35,580 nucleotides of DNA from Streptomyces mutomycini (lineage in GTDB: Bacteria > Actinomycetota > Actinomycetes > Streptomycetales > Streptomycetaceae). Of this stretch, positions 16,920 through 24,476 are shown piece after piece. The notes beneath the pieces are model-generated. The model was not told where the DNA came from. It did not search any database and worked only from the letters and a program-made list of their open reading frames with translations. The position numbers were made by a program, and so were the translations under genes. Location of the stretch: NCBI RefSeq assembly GCF_001700505.1, contig NZ_MAPV01000014.1, positions 1-35,580 of the forward strand. Direction: 5' to 3'. Each line of letters opens with the position of its first letter. Position 1 is the stretch's first letter.

Positions 16920-17759
16920 TCAGCCGTCGAGCCGTCGCCACCCCGTCACGGGTCCGGGTGCGGCCGCCCCGTCCTCGGGAGAGATCCAGAACGCCTTCCC
17001 CAGCTCCGCGTCGAACTGTGAGCCGGCCCGGCCGTCGCCGGACGAGCGCCCGGTCAGGCGTCGGCCGATCCACGGGATCAGATGCTGTCGGCCGAACCGG
17101 ACGTCGTCGATCCGCCGCTGCGCCCAACGCGCGGGCGCCGACGCCGGCATCGGAGCCCGCCAGTCACTCTCCGCAGGCAGCCCCAGCGTCTGCCACACGG
17201 CTTCCGCGACCCTGCGATGGCCCTCGGCCGTCAGGTGCAACCTGTCGACGTCCCACATCCGCGGATCGCCCAGAGACGGCGCGCCGTACAGGTCGGCCAC
17301 CACCGCACCGTGACGCTCGGCCAGGTCACCGATCAGTGCGAACAGTTCCTCCATGCGCGGACGGAAGCGTTCCATCACCGGACCGTTCCGGCCGGGGCTG
17401 CGCATCAGCACCAAGGTCTTGCACGACGGCGCGAGACGTTCCACCGCCTCCTCCAGCCGGCCGCGGACCATCCCCATGTCGCACTTCGGCCGCAGGGTGT
17501 CGTTGAGCCCGCCGACGAGCGTGATCACGTCCGGCTGCAATGCCGCGGCGATGCCGACCTGCTCGTCGACGATCTGACCGATGAGCTTTCCCCGCACGGC
17601 GAGATTGGCGTACCGGAAGCCGGGCGCACGTGCCGCGAGGCGGGCGGCCAGGACATCGGCCCAGCCGCGATAGGAACCATCGGGCAGCAGATCCGACATG
17701 CCCTCGGTGAACGAGTCGCCGACCGCGACAAGACTGGTGTAGGGCGCATTCAATTCCAT
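16920..17759 (-). CDS. SGNH/GDSL hydrolase family protein
   Basis: A 279-residue SGNH esterase/lipase-like enzyme. Block I is GDSFTEG with the catalytic serine, block III is GGLND, and block V is DRLHLTAEGH with the catalytic Asp-His pair. No signal peptide is visible, so it probably acts in the cytoplasm on an ester-containing metabolite; the exact substrate is unknown. The C-terminal 60 residues beyond the hydrolase fold are Arg/Gly-rich. ATG 17759 is chosen because block I follows within 12 residues. It has no good SD, but a TACGAT -10 element lies 10 bases upstream, inside a perfect 23-base palindrome. The 188-base gap to purB holds no gene. Confidence 0.9.
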   Translation of the reverse strand: MELNAPYTSLVAVGDSFTEGMSDLLPDGSYRGWADVLAARLAARAPGFRYANLAVRGKLIGQIVDEQVGIAAALQPDVITLVGGLNDTLRPKCDMGMVRGRLEEAVERLAPSCKTLVLMRSPGRNGPVMERFRPRMEELFALIGDLAERHGAVVADLYGAPSLGDPRMWDVDRLHLTAEGHRRVAEAVWQTLGLPAESDWRAPMPASAPARWAQRRIDDVRFGRQHLIPWIGRRLTGRSSGDGRAGSQFDAELGKAFWISPEDGAAAPGPVTGWRRLDG

Positions 17760-17768
17760 GGCGCTGCT

Positions 17769-17791
17769 GATCGTACCGCGCCGGTACGATC
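17769..17791 (-). promoter_or_regulatory. Perfect 10-bp inverted repeat over the -10 of the SGNH gene
   Basis: GATCGTACCG (17769-17778), CGC, CGGTACGATC (17782-17791). On the minus strand the arm nearest the gene supplies TACGAT (17775-17770), a good -10. A dimeric regulator bound here would block RNA polymerase. Confidence 0.65.
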
Positions 17792-17887
17792 CGCCGGGTC
17801 GGGTCTGCGGGAGCGCCGGCCCCCGGGGAGCCGGGGGAAGCGCGAAGGAGGGGCGCGACCGCGTGGCCGCACCCCTCATCGCACTGT

Positions 17888-17926
17888 CACCCGACGCCAT
17901 TCACCCGACGCCATTCACCCGGCGCC
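17888..17926. repeat. 14-bp tandem repeat, about 2.7 copies
   Basis: CACCCGACGCCATT occurs at 17888-17901 and 17902-17915, followed by CACCCGGCGCC at 17916-17926, which has one mismatch. It lies in the 214-base gap between the SGNH and CNNM genes. Confidence 0.8.
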
Positions 17927-17973
17927 GGGAGCCGGAGCCCACGCCGGAGCCGTCACGCGGCCCACGCGGGAGG

Positions 17974-18993
17974 TCAGCGGGCCTGGGGCCTGCCCACGAG
18001 CTCACGCAGCACGTCCTCCATCGTGATCATGCCCGCCAGCCGGCCGTCCTCGTCGAGCACGGCTGCCAGATGCGTCCGGCTCCGCCGGAGCGCGGTCAGC
18101 ACGTCGTCCAGAGGCGTGGCCGCACGCACGCGGGCGATCGGCCGCAGAGCACTGACCGGGAACGGCACATCGCGCGGCGCGGCGTCCAGAGCGTCCTTCA
18201 CGTGGAGGTACCCGATGATGCGCTGCTCGCTGTCCATCACGGGGAAGCGCGAGAAGCCGGACTCGTGCGAGAGCCGCTCGAGCTCCTCCGGGGTCGTGCC
18301 GACCCTGGTGTACAGCACCCGGTCGACCGGAAGGAGTACGTCCTGGACCGGCCGGCGGCCCAGTTCCAGCGCGTGGCGCAGACGGTCCGCGGAGCGGTCG
18401 TCGACGAGCCCGGAATCCTCGGCGTCCTTGACGAGGCGGGCGAGCTCGTCGTCGGAGAAGGTCGCGGACACCTCGTCCTTGGTCTCCACCCGCAGCAGCT
18501 TGAGCAAAGTGTTCGCGAAGGCGTTGATCGCGAAGATCACCGGCTTCAGCGCCCTGGCCAGCGTCACCAGGGGTGGTCCGAGCAGCAGAGCGGTGCGGGC
18601 GGGCTCGGCCAGCGCGATGTTCTTCGGCACCATCTCGCCCAGCAGCATGTGCAGGTACGTCGCCACGGTCAGCGCGATGACGAACGAGATCGGGTGGACC
18701 AGCCCGTGGGGCACCCCCACCGCGTCGAAGACCGGTTCCAGCAGGTGGGCGATGGCGGGCTCGGCGACGATACCCAGCACCAGCGTGCAGAGCGTGATGC
18801 CCAGCTGAGCCGCCGCCAGAAGCGCCGACACGTGTTCCAGGCCCCAGATCACGCTGCGGGCCCGCCGGTTCCCGGCTTCGGCCTCGGGCTCGATCTGGCT
18901 GCGGCGTACGGAGATCAGGGCGAACTCCGCGCCGACGAAGAAGGCGTTGACGACCAGGGTCAGCAAGCCGATGAAGAGCTGGACGGCGATCAT
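17974..18993 (-). CDS. CNNM/CBS-domain membrane protein (hemolysin C/CorB family), short paralog
   Basis: A 339-residue protein. A DUF21/CNNM membrane domain at about residues 1-185 has three to four helices (NAFFVGAEFALIS, AAQLGITLCTLVLG, LGEMVPKNIALA). It is followed by a CBS pair at about 205-335 (VLLPVDRVLYT, SGFSRFPVMDSEQRIIGYLHVKD, LAGMITMEDVLRELVG). The family includes magnesium/sodium-linked ion transporters; the old hemolysin label is misleading. CBS domains usually bind adenine nucleotides. It lacks the C-terminal CorC_HlyC domain of its partner. Its ATG overlaps the stop of the upstream paralog (ATGA), so the two are translationally coupled and may form a hetero-oligomer. Confidence 0.9.
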   Translation of the reverse strand: MIAVQLFIGLLTLVVNAFFVGAEFALISVRRSQIEPEAEAGNRRARSVIWGLEHVSALLAAAQLGITLCTLVLGIVAEPAIAHLLEPVFDAVGVPHGLVHPISFVIALTVATYLHMLLGEMVPKNIALAEPARTALLLGPPLVTLARALKPVIFAINAFANTLLKLLRVETKDEVSATFSDDELARLVKDAEDSGLVDDRSADRLRHALELGRRPVQDVLLPVDRVLYTRVGTTPEELERLSHESGFSRFPVMDSEQRIIGYLHVKDALDAAPRDVPFPVSALRPIARVRAATPLDDVLTALRRSRTHLAAVLDEDGRLAGMITMEDVLRELVGRPQAR

Positions 18994-20327
18994 CGTTCGT
19001 CCTCCTCCGGCTCGTCGTCACCGGGCAGCGGCGCATGGAGCAGCGCACGAGCGGCGCGGTGCCCCGAAGCGTCCACCACGTCGATCCGCCAGCCGGTGAG
19101 CTCGACGGAGTCGCCGACCACCGGAATGCGGCCGACCTCCGTGGCGATCAGCCCGGCGAGTGTTTCGTAGGGCCCGTCCGGTACCCGCAGCCCGATGGTG
19201 CGGAGCTGGTCCGTGCGGGCCGCTCCGTCGGCGGACCACAGTGTGCGGCCGTCGGCGTCCTCGCCCGCGGCCGCGAGGTCGGGGGTCTCGTGCGGGTCGT
19301 GCTCGTCCCGCACCTCGCCGACGACTTCCTCCACGATGTCCTCCAGCGTCACGACTCCCGCCGTGCCGCCGTACTCGTCGATGACGACGGCCATGGCCAG
19401 CTTTCCGGAAAGGCGGTCCAGCAGGCGGTCCACGGTCAGGGTCTCCGGTACGAGCAGTGGCTCGCGGAGCATGTCCGACACCCGCTTACGGGGCCGTTCC
19501 TCCGCAGGAATGGCCAGTACGTCCTTGATGTGCGCGACGCCTACCACCGTGTCCAGGCTGCCCCGGTAGACGGGGAACCGGGAGAGGCCGGTCGCCCGGG
19601 TGGCGTTCGCGACGTCCTCGGCGGTCGCCTGCACCTCCAGGGCCGTGACCTGGACGCGCGGGGTCATCACGTTCTCCGCGGTCAGTTCGGACAGGTTGAG
19701 GGTGCGCACGAAGAGCTCCGCGGTGTCCGCCTCGAGCGCGCCCTCCTTGGCGGAGTGGCGTGCCAGGGCGACCAGCTCCTGCGGGCTGCGTGCGGAGGCC
19801 AGCTCCTCGGCGGGCTCGAGGCCGAAGCGCCGCACCATGCGGTTGGCGGTGTTGTTGAGATGGCTGATGAAGGGCCGGAAGACCGCCGTGAACGCGCGCT
19901 GCGGCGTGGCGACCGTGCGGGCGACCGCCAGGGGGGAGGAGATCGCCCAGTTCTTCGGGACGAGCTCACCCACCACCATGAGGACCACGGTGGACAGCGC
20001 CGTGCCGATCACGAGCGCCAGCGAGGAGGACACGCCGGGCGACAGCCCGGTCGCCTCCACCGGTCCCCGGATCAGTTTGGAGATGGAGGGCTCGGAGAGC
20101 ATGCCAACGATCAGGTTGGTGACGGTGATACCGAGCTGAGCGCCGGAGAGCTGGTAGGTGAGGCTGCGTACGGCCTTGAGCGCTCCCGCCGCTCCTCGGT
20201 CCCCTTGCTCGACGCTCCGTTCGAGCTCGCCACGCTCCACTGTGGTCAGAGAGAACTCGGCCGCCACGAACACACCGCAGACGACGGAGAGCAGCAGTGC
20301 CACGAGGAGCAGGAGCACTTCGGTCAT
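18990..20327 (-). CDS. CNNM/CBS/CorC_HlyC membrane protein, long paralog
   Basis: A 445-residue protein with the full architecture. The CNNM membrane domain is at about residues 1-190 (GVFVAAEFSLTTVERGELE, GAQLGITVTNLIVG, VGELVPKNWAIS). A CBS pair is at about 215-340 (VMTPRVQVTALE, GLSRFPVYRG, DEYGGTAGVVTLEDIVEEVVGEVRDE). A CorC_HlyC domain is at about 360-430, and the tail is acidic. Known relatives take part in magnesium or sodium transport across the cell membrane. It is the first gene of a two-gene operon with its shorter paralog. A TACTAT -10 element and a 12-base palindrome lie upstream in the 209-base gap. Confidence 0.92.
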   Translation of the reverse strand: MTEVLLLLVALLLSVVCGVFVAAEFSLTTVERGELERSVEQGDRGAAGALKAVRSLTYQLSGAQLGITVTNLIVGMLSEPSISKLIRGPVEATGLSPGVSSSLALVIGTALSTVVLMVVGELVPKNWAISSPLAVARTVATPQRAFTAVFRPFISHLNNTANRMVRRFGLEPAEELASARSPQELVALARHSAKEGALEADTAELFVRTLNLSELTAENVMTPRVQVTALEVQATAEDVANATRATGLSRFPVYRGSLDTVVGVAHIKDVLAIPAEERPRKRVSDMLREPLLVPETLTVDRLLDRLSGKLAMAVVIDEYGGTAGVVTLEDIVEEVVGEVRDEHDPHETPDLAAAGEDADGRTLWSADGAARTDQLRTIGLRVPDGPYETLAGLIATEVGRIPVVGDSVELTGWRIDVVDASGHRAARALLHAPLPGDDEPEEDER

Positions 20328-20425
20328 CGGTTCACCTCCGTCCCATGATCGGGCAGGGGCGGAGGGACCGCGCGATGTCGGCGGTATCGACTACTGGGGG
20401 GCTCGCCCATGGGCGGACGCTCACA

Positions 20426-20462
20426 CCTTTCGAAAGGGTCGGACGGTCGAGGAACCATAGTA
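20426..20462 (-). promoter_or_regulatory. Predicted promoter and palindrome of the CNNM operon
   Basis: TACTAT at 20462-20457 (minus) is a good -10. About 20 bases downstream is the perfect 12-base palindrome CCTTTCGAAAGG (20426-20437), in an operator-like position near the likely transcription start. Confidence 0.45.
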
Positions 20463-20536
20463 AAGGATCGGCAAAAAGCCCTGTCCGGCGTGCGATTTGT
20501 GGATGATCGCGAGTGTCCGGCGGTGCGGGTCATGCG

Positions 20537-20956
20537 TCAGAGGGACTTGACCCAGCGCCGCCAGTGGTCCTCGCGATGGTAGCCAGTCGCGCCCCACGTG
20601 TGATGGGCCAGCTCGTTGGACTCGAGCACCATGGCGTCGATCCGCCGCCCGCCCAGGGCGAGAAACCGCCGCTCCGCGGCTTCCAGCAGTGCAACGGCGA
20701 TGCCCTGCCTGCGGTAGTCGGGGTGCACGGCGAGGCGGTACGCGGAGCATCGCCATCCGTCGTAACCGGCTATGACGGTCCCGGTGAGCACGCCGTCGCG
20801 CTCCGCGAGGAGGAGGGCCTCGGGATCCCGTGAGATCAGCCGGGCCACTCCGTCGTGATCGTCGGTGATGCTGGTGCCTTCCGCCGCCTCCCGCCAGAAC
20901 CGCAGGACGGAGTCGATGTCCGAGAGGGTGGCGCAGCGGATATCAAGATCAGTCAT
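20537..20956 (-). CDS. GNAT family N-acetyltransferase
   Basis: A 139-residue single-domain GNAT protein. Motif A with the acetyl-CoA loop reads YRLAVHPDYRRQGIAVALLEAAERR. The C-terminal segment NELAHHTWGATGYHREDHWRRWVK resembles RimI-like enzymes that acetylate protein N-termini or small amines; the substrate is unknown. ATG 20956 gives the standard domain start (MTDLDIRCATLSDID). An ATG at 20998 would add 14 residues without family support. It is divergent from the toxin-antitoxin pair with a gap of about 134 bases. Confidence 0.9.
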   Translation of the reverse strand: MTDLDIRCATLSDIDSVLRFWREAAEGTSITDDHDGVARLISRDPEALLLAERDGVLTGTVIAGYDGWRCSAYRLAVHPDYRRQGIAVALLEAAERRFLALGGRRIDAMVLESNELAHHTWGATGYHREDHWRRWVKSL

Positions 20957-21065
20957 GGCCCGACCCAACCAGAGTGTTCGGGGGCAGGGCGAGTGCATGC
21001 CGCGGCATCACGAGACTCGGACCGTCCCCGAAGCCGCCAGGTGGCGGCACGGCCCACTTGCGGGT

Positions 21066-21087
21066 GCTAGCGCACTCGCGCTAGCGT
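21066..21087 (+). promoter_or_regulatory. Perfect palindrome and -10 element of the toxin-antitoxin operon
   Basis: GCTAGCGC (21066-21073), ACTC, GCGCTAGC (21078-21085). TAGCGT (21082-21087) fits a -10 and ends 3 or 6 bases before the two candidate GTG starts at 21091 and 21094. This suggests a leaderless mRNA with the -10 covered by the operator, the usual layout for antitoxin autorepression. Confidence 0.65.
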
Positions 21088-21090
21088 GAT

Positions 21091-21321
21091 GTGGTGCCCA
21101 AGACTCAGCTGAACGTCCGAGTGGACGAGGCCACCGCCGAGGCGGCGCGGCAGCGTGCCCTGCAGCGCGGGATGAGCGTGAACCGCTACATAGAGGAGCT
21201 CGTCAAACAGGATGCGGGCGAGGTGGGACACACCTTCGTCGAGGCCGCGGCCGACTTCATGAAGCAGTACGAGTCGGTGTTCGCCGAGGAGTTCGGCCCG
21301 GAGCGCAAAGGCACCCGTTGA
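21091..21321 (+). CDS. Ribbon-helix-helix antitoxin-like protein
   Basis: A 76-residue protein (75 if the second GTG at 21094 is used). The N-terminal part, PKTQLNVRVDEATAEAARQR then MSVNRYIEELVKQD, is a ribbon-helix-helix DNA-binding fold of the Arc/HicB/CopG kind. The C-terminal 30 residues, acidic and helical (FVEAAADFMKQYESVFAEEFG), would bind and mask the toxin. Its stop codon overlaps the TTG start of the next gene (TTGA), so the two are translated together. A perfect 8-bp inverted repeat over the -10 is the likely site for autorepression. The role is inferred from fold, size, order and operator. Confidence 0.85.
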   Translation: MVPKTQLNVRVDEATAEAARQRALQRGMSVNRYIEELVKQDAGEVGHTFVEAAADFMKQYESVFAEEFGPERKGTR

Positions 21322-21689
21322 ATCTGCAGATCGACCTTTCCTGGCTGCTCATGGTCGCCGAGCACAAGACGCCCGGTGATCCACAGGTCGTCGACTGGGG
21401 TGCGCTCGTCGCCGCTGTCAGCCGGCACGAGGCGGAGATCTTCGGCAGCCCCGTCTACAGCGACCCGCACTCCCGGGCAGCCGCCATGCTGCAGCTGCTG
21501 CTCCACGTGCCCGCGCTCGAGCATTCCAACGCGATGTTCGCCTCCGCCGTCGCCTACGGCTATCTCGTCGCTTCAGGGCTCAAGGTCATCACCTCACCCG
21601 AGCAGGTACGCGATCTGGCCCGCCTGGTGAAGGAGGGCAAGGCCGACGTCCGCGCCATCGCCGACGAACTGCGCCGGTGGAGCCTGTGA
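21318..21689 (+). CDS. Doc/Fic-like toxin component with degenerate active site
   Basis: A 123-residue all-helical protein encoded directly after the antitoxin, with a TTG start inside the antitoxin stop. The helix-loop-helix AAMLQLLLHVPALEHSN...FASAVAYGYL aligns without gaps to the Doc/Fic core (AALL...H-P-F-x-D/E-G/A-N-K-R-T-A). However, the catalytic His position holds P65, the acidic position holds H69, the Asn is kept (N71), and the following Lys/Arg are A72/M73. Doc proteins phosphorylate or AMPylate targets such as EF-Tu through these residues, so classical Fic chemistry looks impossible here unless H63 or H69 takes over. The length (123) matches Doc (about 126). The function as a toxin is inferred from context and remains open. 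Confidence 0.75.
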   Translation: MNLQIDLSWLLMVAEHKTPGDPQVVDWGALVAAVSRHEAEIFGSPVYSDPHSRAAAMLQLLLHVPALEHSNAMFASAVAYGYLVASGLKVITSPEQVRDLARLVKEGKADVRAIADELRRWSL

Positions 21690-21699
21690 CCGGAGTTCC

Positions 21700-22395
21700 T
21701 CAGCCCGCCTCCGCCGAGCGGTCCACAACCCCGGATCTGCGGGCCACGCCGAGCACGCACGGGGAGCTCGGTAGCTGCACGCCGCTGTCCGGGATGCGGA
21801 ACCTGCGGTACACCCCCAGCTCGAAGCCGGCGTCCTCGATGGCCGCGACCGTGTCCCGCGCCGTGTGACAGCCCCCGAAGAGCAGCGGCCAGAGTGTGCG
21901 GTCCGCCGCCCGCTGTGCCGCTGCCAGCGCCCGTCCCGGAGCCAGGGTGTGCTCGAAGAAGCGCAGCTCACCGCCCGGCCGCAGCACACGCTTGATCTCC
22001 GCCAGGGCCCGGGGCAGGTCCCTCACGGTGCACAGGACCAGTGAGGCGACCGCAGCGTCGAACGCCTCGCTCTTGACCGGCAGCGCCTCTGCCGTGCCCG
22101 GCACCACGTCGACCGGCACTTCCGCGCGGAGCGCCGCACCGGCCGCCAGCTGCCGCAGGCTGCGCTCAGGCTCGATTGCCACCACTTCGGACACGGCCCC
22201 CGGGTAGTGCGCGAAATTGAGGCCATTGCCCGCGCCGATCTCGATGACACGGCCGGAAAGACCGGCGAGAAGCTCTTCGCGGCGGCCCGCCACACCTCCC
22301 TTGAGGTCGGCGGTCACGCTCAGCCGGGCGTAGAACCGGGCGAATACCGGGTGGTGTACCGCGTCCCGGGGGACAGGTGTGCTGCGACGACGCAT
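21700..22395 (-). CDS. Class I SAM-dependent methyltransferase, METTL7/TMT1-like
   Basis: A 231-residue methyltransferase. Motif I is VIEIGAGNGLNF, motif II ends VVAIEPE, and the central part reads LVLCTVRDLPRALAEIKRVLRPGGELRFFEH. The stretch LWPLLFGGCHTARDTVAAIEDAGF closely follows the pattern of human METTL7A/B (TMT1A/B), which methylate alkyl thiols. A small-molecule thiol or lipid substrate is therefore the best guess; a role as BioC in pimeloyl synthesis is possible from position but less supported by sequence. ATG 22395 has GAGGAGG about 8 bases upstream. It follows bioD by 85 bases on the same strand and may be read through from the bio operon. Its end meets the toxin gene convergently. 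Confidence 0.85.
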   Translation of the reverse strand: MRRRSTPVPRDAVHHPVFARFYARLSVTADLKGGVAGRREELLAGLSGRVIEIGAGNGLNFAHYPGAVSEVVAIEPERSLRQLAAGAALRAEVPVDVVPGTAEALPVKSEAFDAAVASLVLCTVRDLPRALAEIKRVLRPGGELRFFEHTLAPGRALAAAQRAADRTLWPLLFGGCHTARDTVAAIEDAGFELGVYRRFRIPDSGVQLPSSPCVLGVARRSGVVDRSAEAG

Positions 22396-22480
22396 GATCG
22401 GACCTCCTCGGAGGGCACGGGCACGGGTACGTGATTACGGCTCTCCTTCGATTCTCCCCCGTGCGGGCCCGCTCAGCCGC

Positions 22481-23170
22481 TCATCCGGCGGGACGCCTCC
22501 CGCCGAGTTCCGGGGACAGCCAACTCGCCGCCCGGGCCCGGAAGTCGGCCGGTGCCAACACCCCCGCCCCGGCCGGGACCGCCCCGAGCAGCGGGGCTCC
22601 GGCGGCGACCGGGAGGTCCTCGATGTTGCACCACGAGGCCAGATCGGGCTCGGCCGGCATGCTTCCGACCACCACCCCGCGACAGGTGAGTCCGCGCGTC
22701 CGCAGCGCCTCCGTCGTCAGCGCGGTGGCGTTGAGGGTTCCCAGGCCCGCTGGTGCGACCACCAGAACGGGTGCCGCCATCAGCCGCGCGGCGTCAGCGA
22801 GCGTGGCCCCCTGCCCGTCGTAGCGGACGAGCAGCCCGCCCGCGCCCTCGACCAGCACCAGGTCGTGCTCCGTCGCCAGCTTCTGGGCGGCCTCGGCGAT
22901 CTCGTAAGGCCGTACGGGCGCGAGGCCCGCTCGGCGTGCGGCTGTCTCGGGCGCCAACGGCTCCGGGAAACGGGCCAGTTCGACCGCGGTGACATGGGCG
23001 CCCGCCAGCCGCACCACCTCGGCGGCGTCGCCCGGTTCCCCCGGGGCGAGTCCGGTCTGGGCGGGCTTGAGGACCGCGACCCGCAGGTCCCGGGCGGCGG
23101 CCGCCACCGCCGCGGTCACGATCGTCTTGCCGATCTCGGTACCCGTACCGGTGATCACGAGAATCGTCAT
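22481..23170 (-). CDS. bioD: Dethiobiotin synthase
   Basis: A 229-residue enzyme. It opens MTILVITGTGTEIGKT, the BioD P-loop, with KPAQTG, VEGAGGLLV and PAGLGTLNAT following in the expected order. BioD closes the ureido ring of 7,8-diaminopelargonic acid with CO2 and ATP to give dethiobiotin, the third of the four late biotin steps. The start codon is one base after the bioA stop, so bioA and bioD are tightly coupled. Length is normal for the family. A methyltransferase gene follows. Confidence 0.95.
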   Translation of the reverse strand: MTILVITGTGTEIGKTIVTAAVAAAARDLRVAVLKPAQTGLAPGEPGDAAEVVRLAGAHVTAVELARFPEPLAPETAARRAGLAPVRPYEIAEAAQKLATEHDLVLVEGAGGLLVRYDGQGATLADAARLMAAPVLVVAPAGLGTLNATALTTEALRTRGLTCRGVVVGSMPAEPDLASWCNIEDLPVAAGAPLLGAVPAGAGVLAPADFRARAASWLSPELGGRRPAG

Positions 23171-23171
23171 C

Positions 23172-24476
23172 TCAGCCCTCCCTCGCCGCGGCGCACACAG
23201 CCCGGCAGATCCGTGCCACATCGTCGTCGCCGGTCACATAGGGCGGCATCGTGTAGACGAGATCACGGAACGGGCGCAGCCACACGCCCTCACGAACCGC
23301 GGCGTGTGTCGCGGCCTCCATGTCCACCTCGTGATCGAGCTGCACGACCCCGATCGCGCCCAGCACCCGGACGTCACGTACGCCCGGGACGTCCGCCGCC
23401 TCGGCCAGCCCCTGACGCAGGCCCGTGCCGATCCGCTTCACCTCCAGCTCCCAGTCCTGGCCCAGCAGCAGGTCCACGGACGCGCAGGCCACCGCCGACG
23501 CGAGCGGGTTTCCCATGAACGTCGGCCCGTGTGCCAGCACCGGCACGGCCCCGCTCGAAATGCCCTCTGCCACACGCGAGGTACACAACGTCGCCGCCAG
23601 CGTCAGATAACCGCCGGTCAGCGCCTTGCCGAGACACATGACATCCGGTGAGACACCTGCGTGACCGGCAGCGAACAACTGTCCCGTACGGCCGAACCCG
23701 GTCGCGATCTCGTCGAACACGAGCAGCACGTCGTTCGCGTCGCACGCCTCGCGGAGCACCCGTAGGTAGGCGGGGGAGTGGAAGCGCATCCCGCCCGCAC
23801 CCTGCACCACGGGTTCCACGATCACCGCCGCCAGCTCGTCGGCATGCGTGGCCACCAGCTCACGCAGATGCCTCACGTAGGCCTCGTCCGGCTCGGCGTC
23901 GAAGCCGTCCGGCGGGGTGTCGGCGAAAATCTGCCGGGGGAGGGAACCCGACCACAGCTCGTGCATCCCGCCCTCGGGGTCGCACACCGACATGGGCTGC
24001 CAGGTGTCCCCGTGGTAACCACCGCGCCACGTGAGCAGCCGGTGTTTTGCGGGCCGCCCCGCCGAACGCCAGTACTGCAGGCACATCTTCACCGCGACCT
24101 CGACGGAGACCGACCCCGAATCGGCGAGGAAGACGTGCTGCAGCGGCTCCGGGGTGATCTCCACGAGTCGTGTCGCCAGCCGGACGGCGGGCTCGTGCGT
24201 GAGTCCGCCGAACATCACATGGCTCATCCGGTCCAGCTGGCCACGGGCGGCCTCGTTGAGCACCGGATGGTTGTAGCCGTGTACCGCCGACCACCAGGAC
24301 GACATGCCGTCCACCAACTCACGTCGGCCGTGAGCGGGTTCGGCGAGCCGGAGACGCACCCCGGACGCGGACTCCACGACCAGCGGCTCCTGCCGGCCCG
24401 GCATCGGGCCGTAGGGGTGCCACACGTGGGTCCGGTCCAGGGCGCGGAGTTCCGCGGGGCTGAGCTGATCAGGCAT
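23172..24476 (-). CDS. bioA: Adenosylmethionine-8-amino-7-oxononanoate aminotransferase
   Basis: A 434-residue class III aminotransferase. HVWHPYGPM near the N-terminus, [24 protein letters not shown] and the PLP lysine K284 in [10 protein letters not shown] are all BioA features. It moves an amino group, normally from SAM, to 8-amino-7-oxononanoate to form 7,8-diaminopelargonic acid. The ATG overlaps the end of bioB by 8 bases, and its stop lies one base from bioD, giving the operon bioB-bioA-bioD. Confidence 0.95.
   Translation of the reverse strand: MPDQLSPAELRALDRTHVWHPYGPMPGRQEPLVVESASGVRLRLAEPAHGRRELVDGMSSWWSAVHGYNHPVLNEAARGQLDRMSHVMFGGLTHEPAVRLATRLVEITPEPLQHVFLADSGSVSVEVAVKMCLQYWRSAGRPAKHRLLTWRGGYHGDTWQPMSVCDPEGGMHELWSGSLPRQIFADTPPDGFDAEPDEAYVRHLRELVATHADELAAVIVEPVVQGAGGMRFHSPAYLRVLREACDANDVLLVFDEIATGFGRTGQLFAAGHAGVSPDVMCLGKALTGGYLTLAATLCTSRVAEGISSGAVPVLAHGPTFMGNPLASAVACASVDLLLGQDWELEVKRIGTGLRQGLAEAADVPGVRDVRVLGAIGVVQLDHEVDMEAATHAAVREGVWLRPFRDLVYTMPPYVTGDDDVARICRAVCAAAREG

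Noticed and set aside
17974..20327. Hemolysin function for the two CNNM/CBS proteins
   Set aside because: The label is historical; domains indicate a membrane ion-transport-type protein, and nothing suggests a pore-forming toxin.
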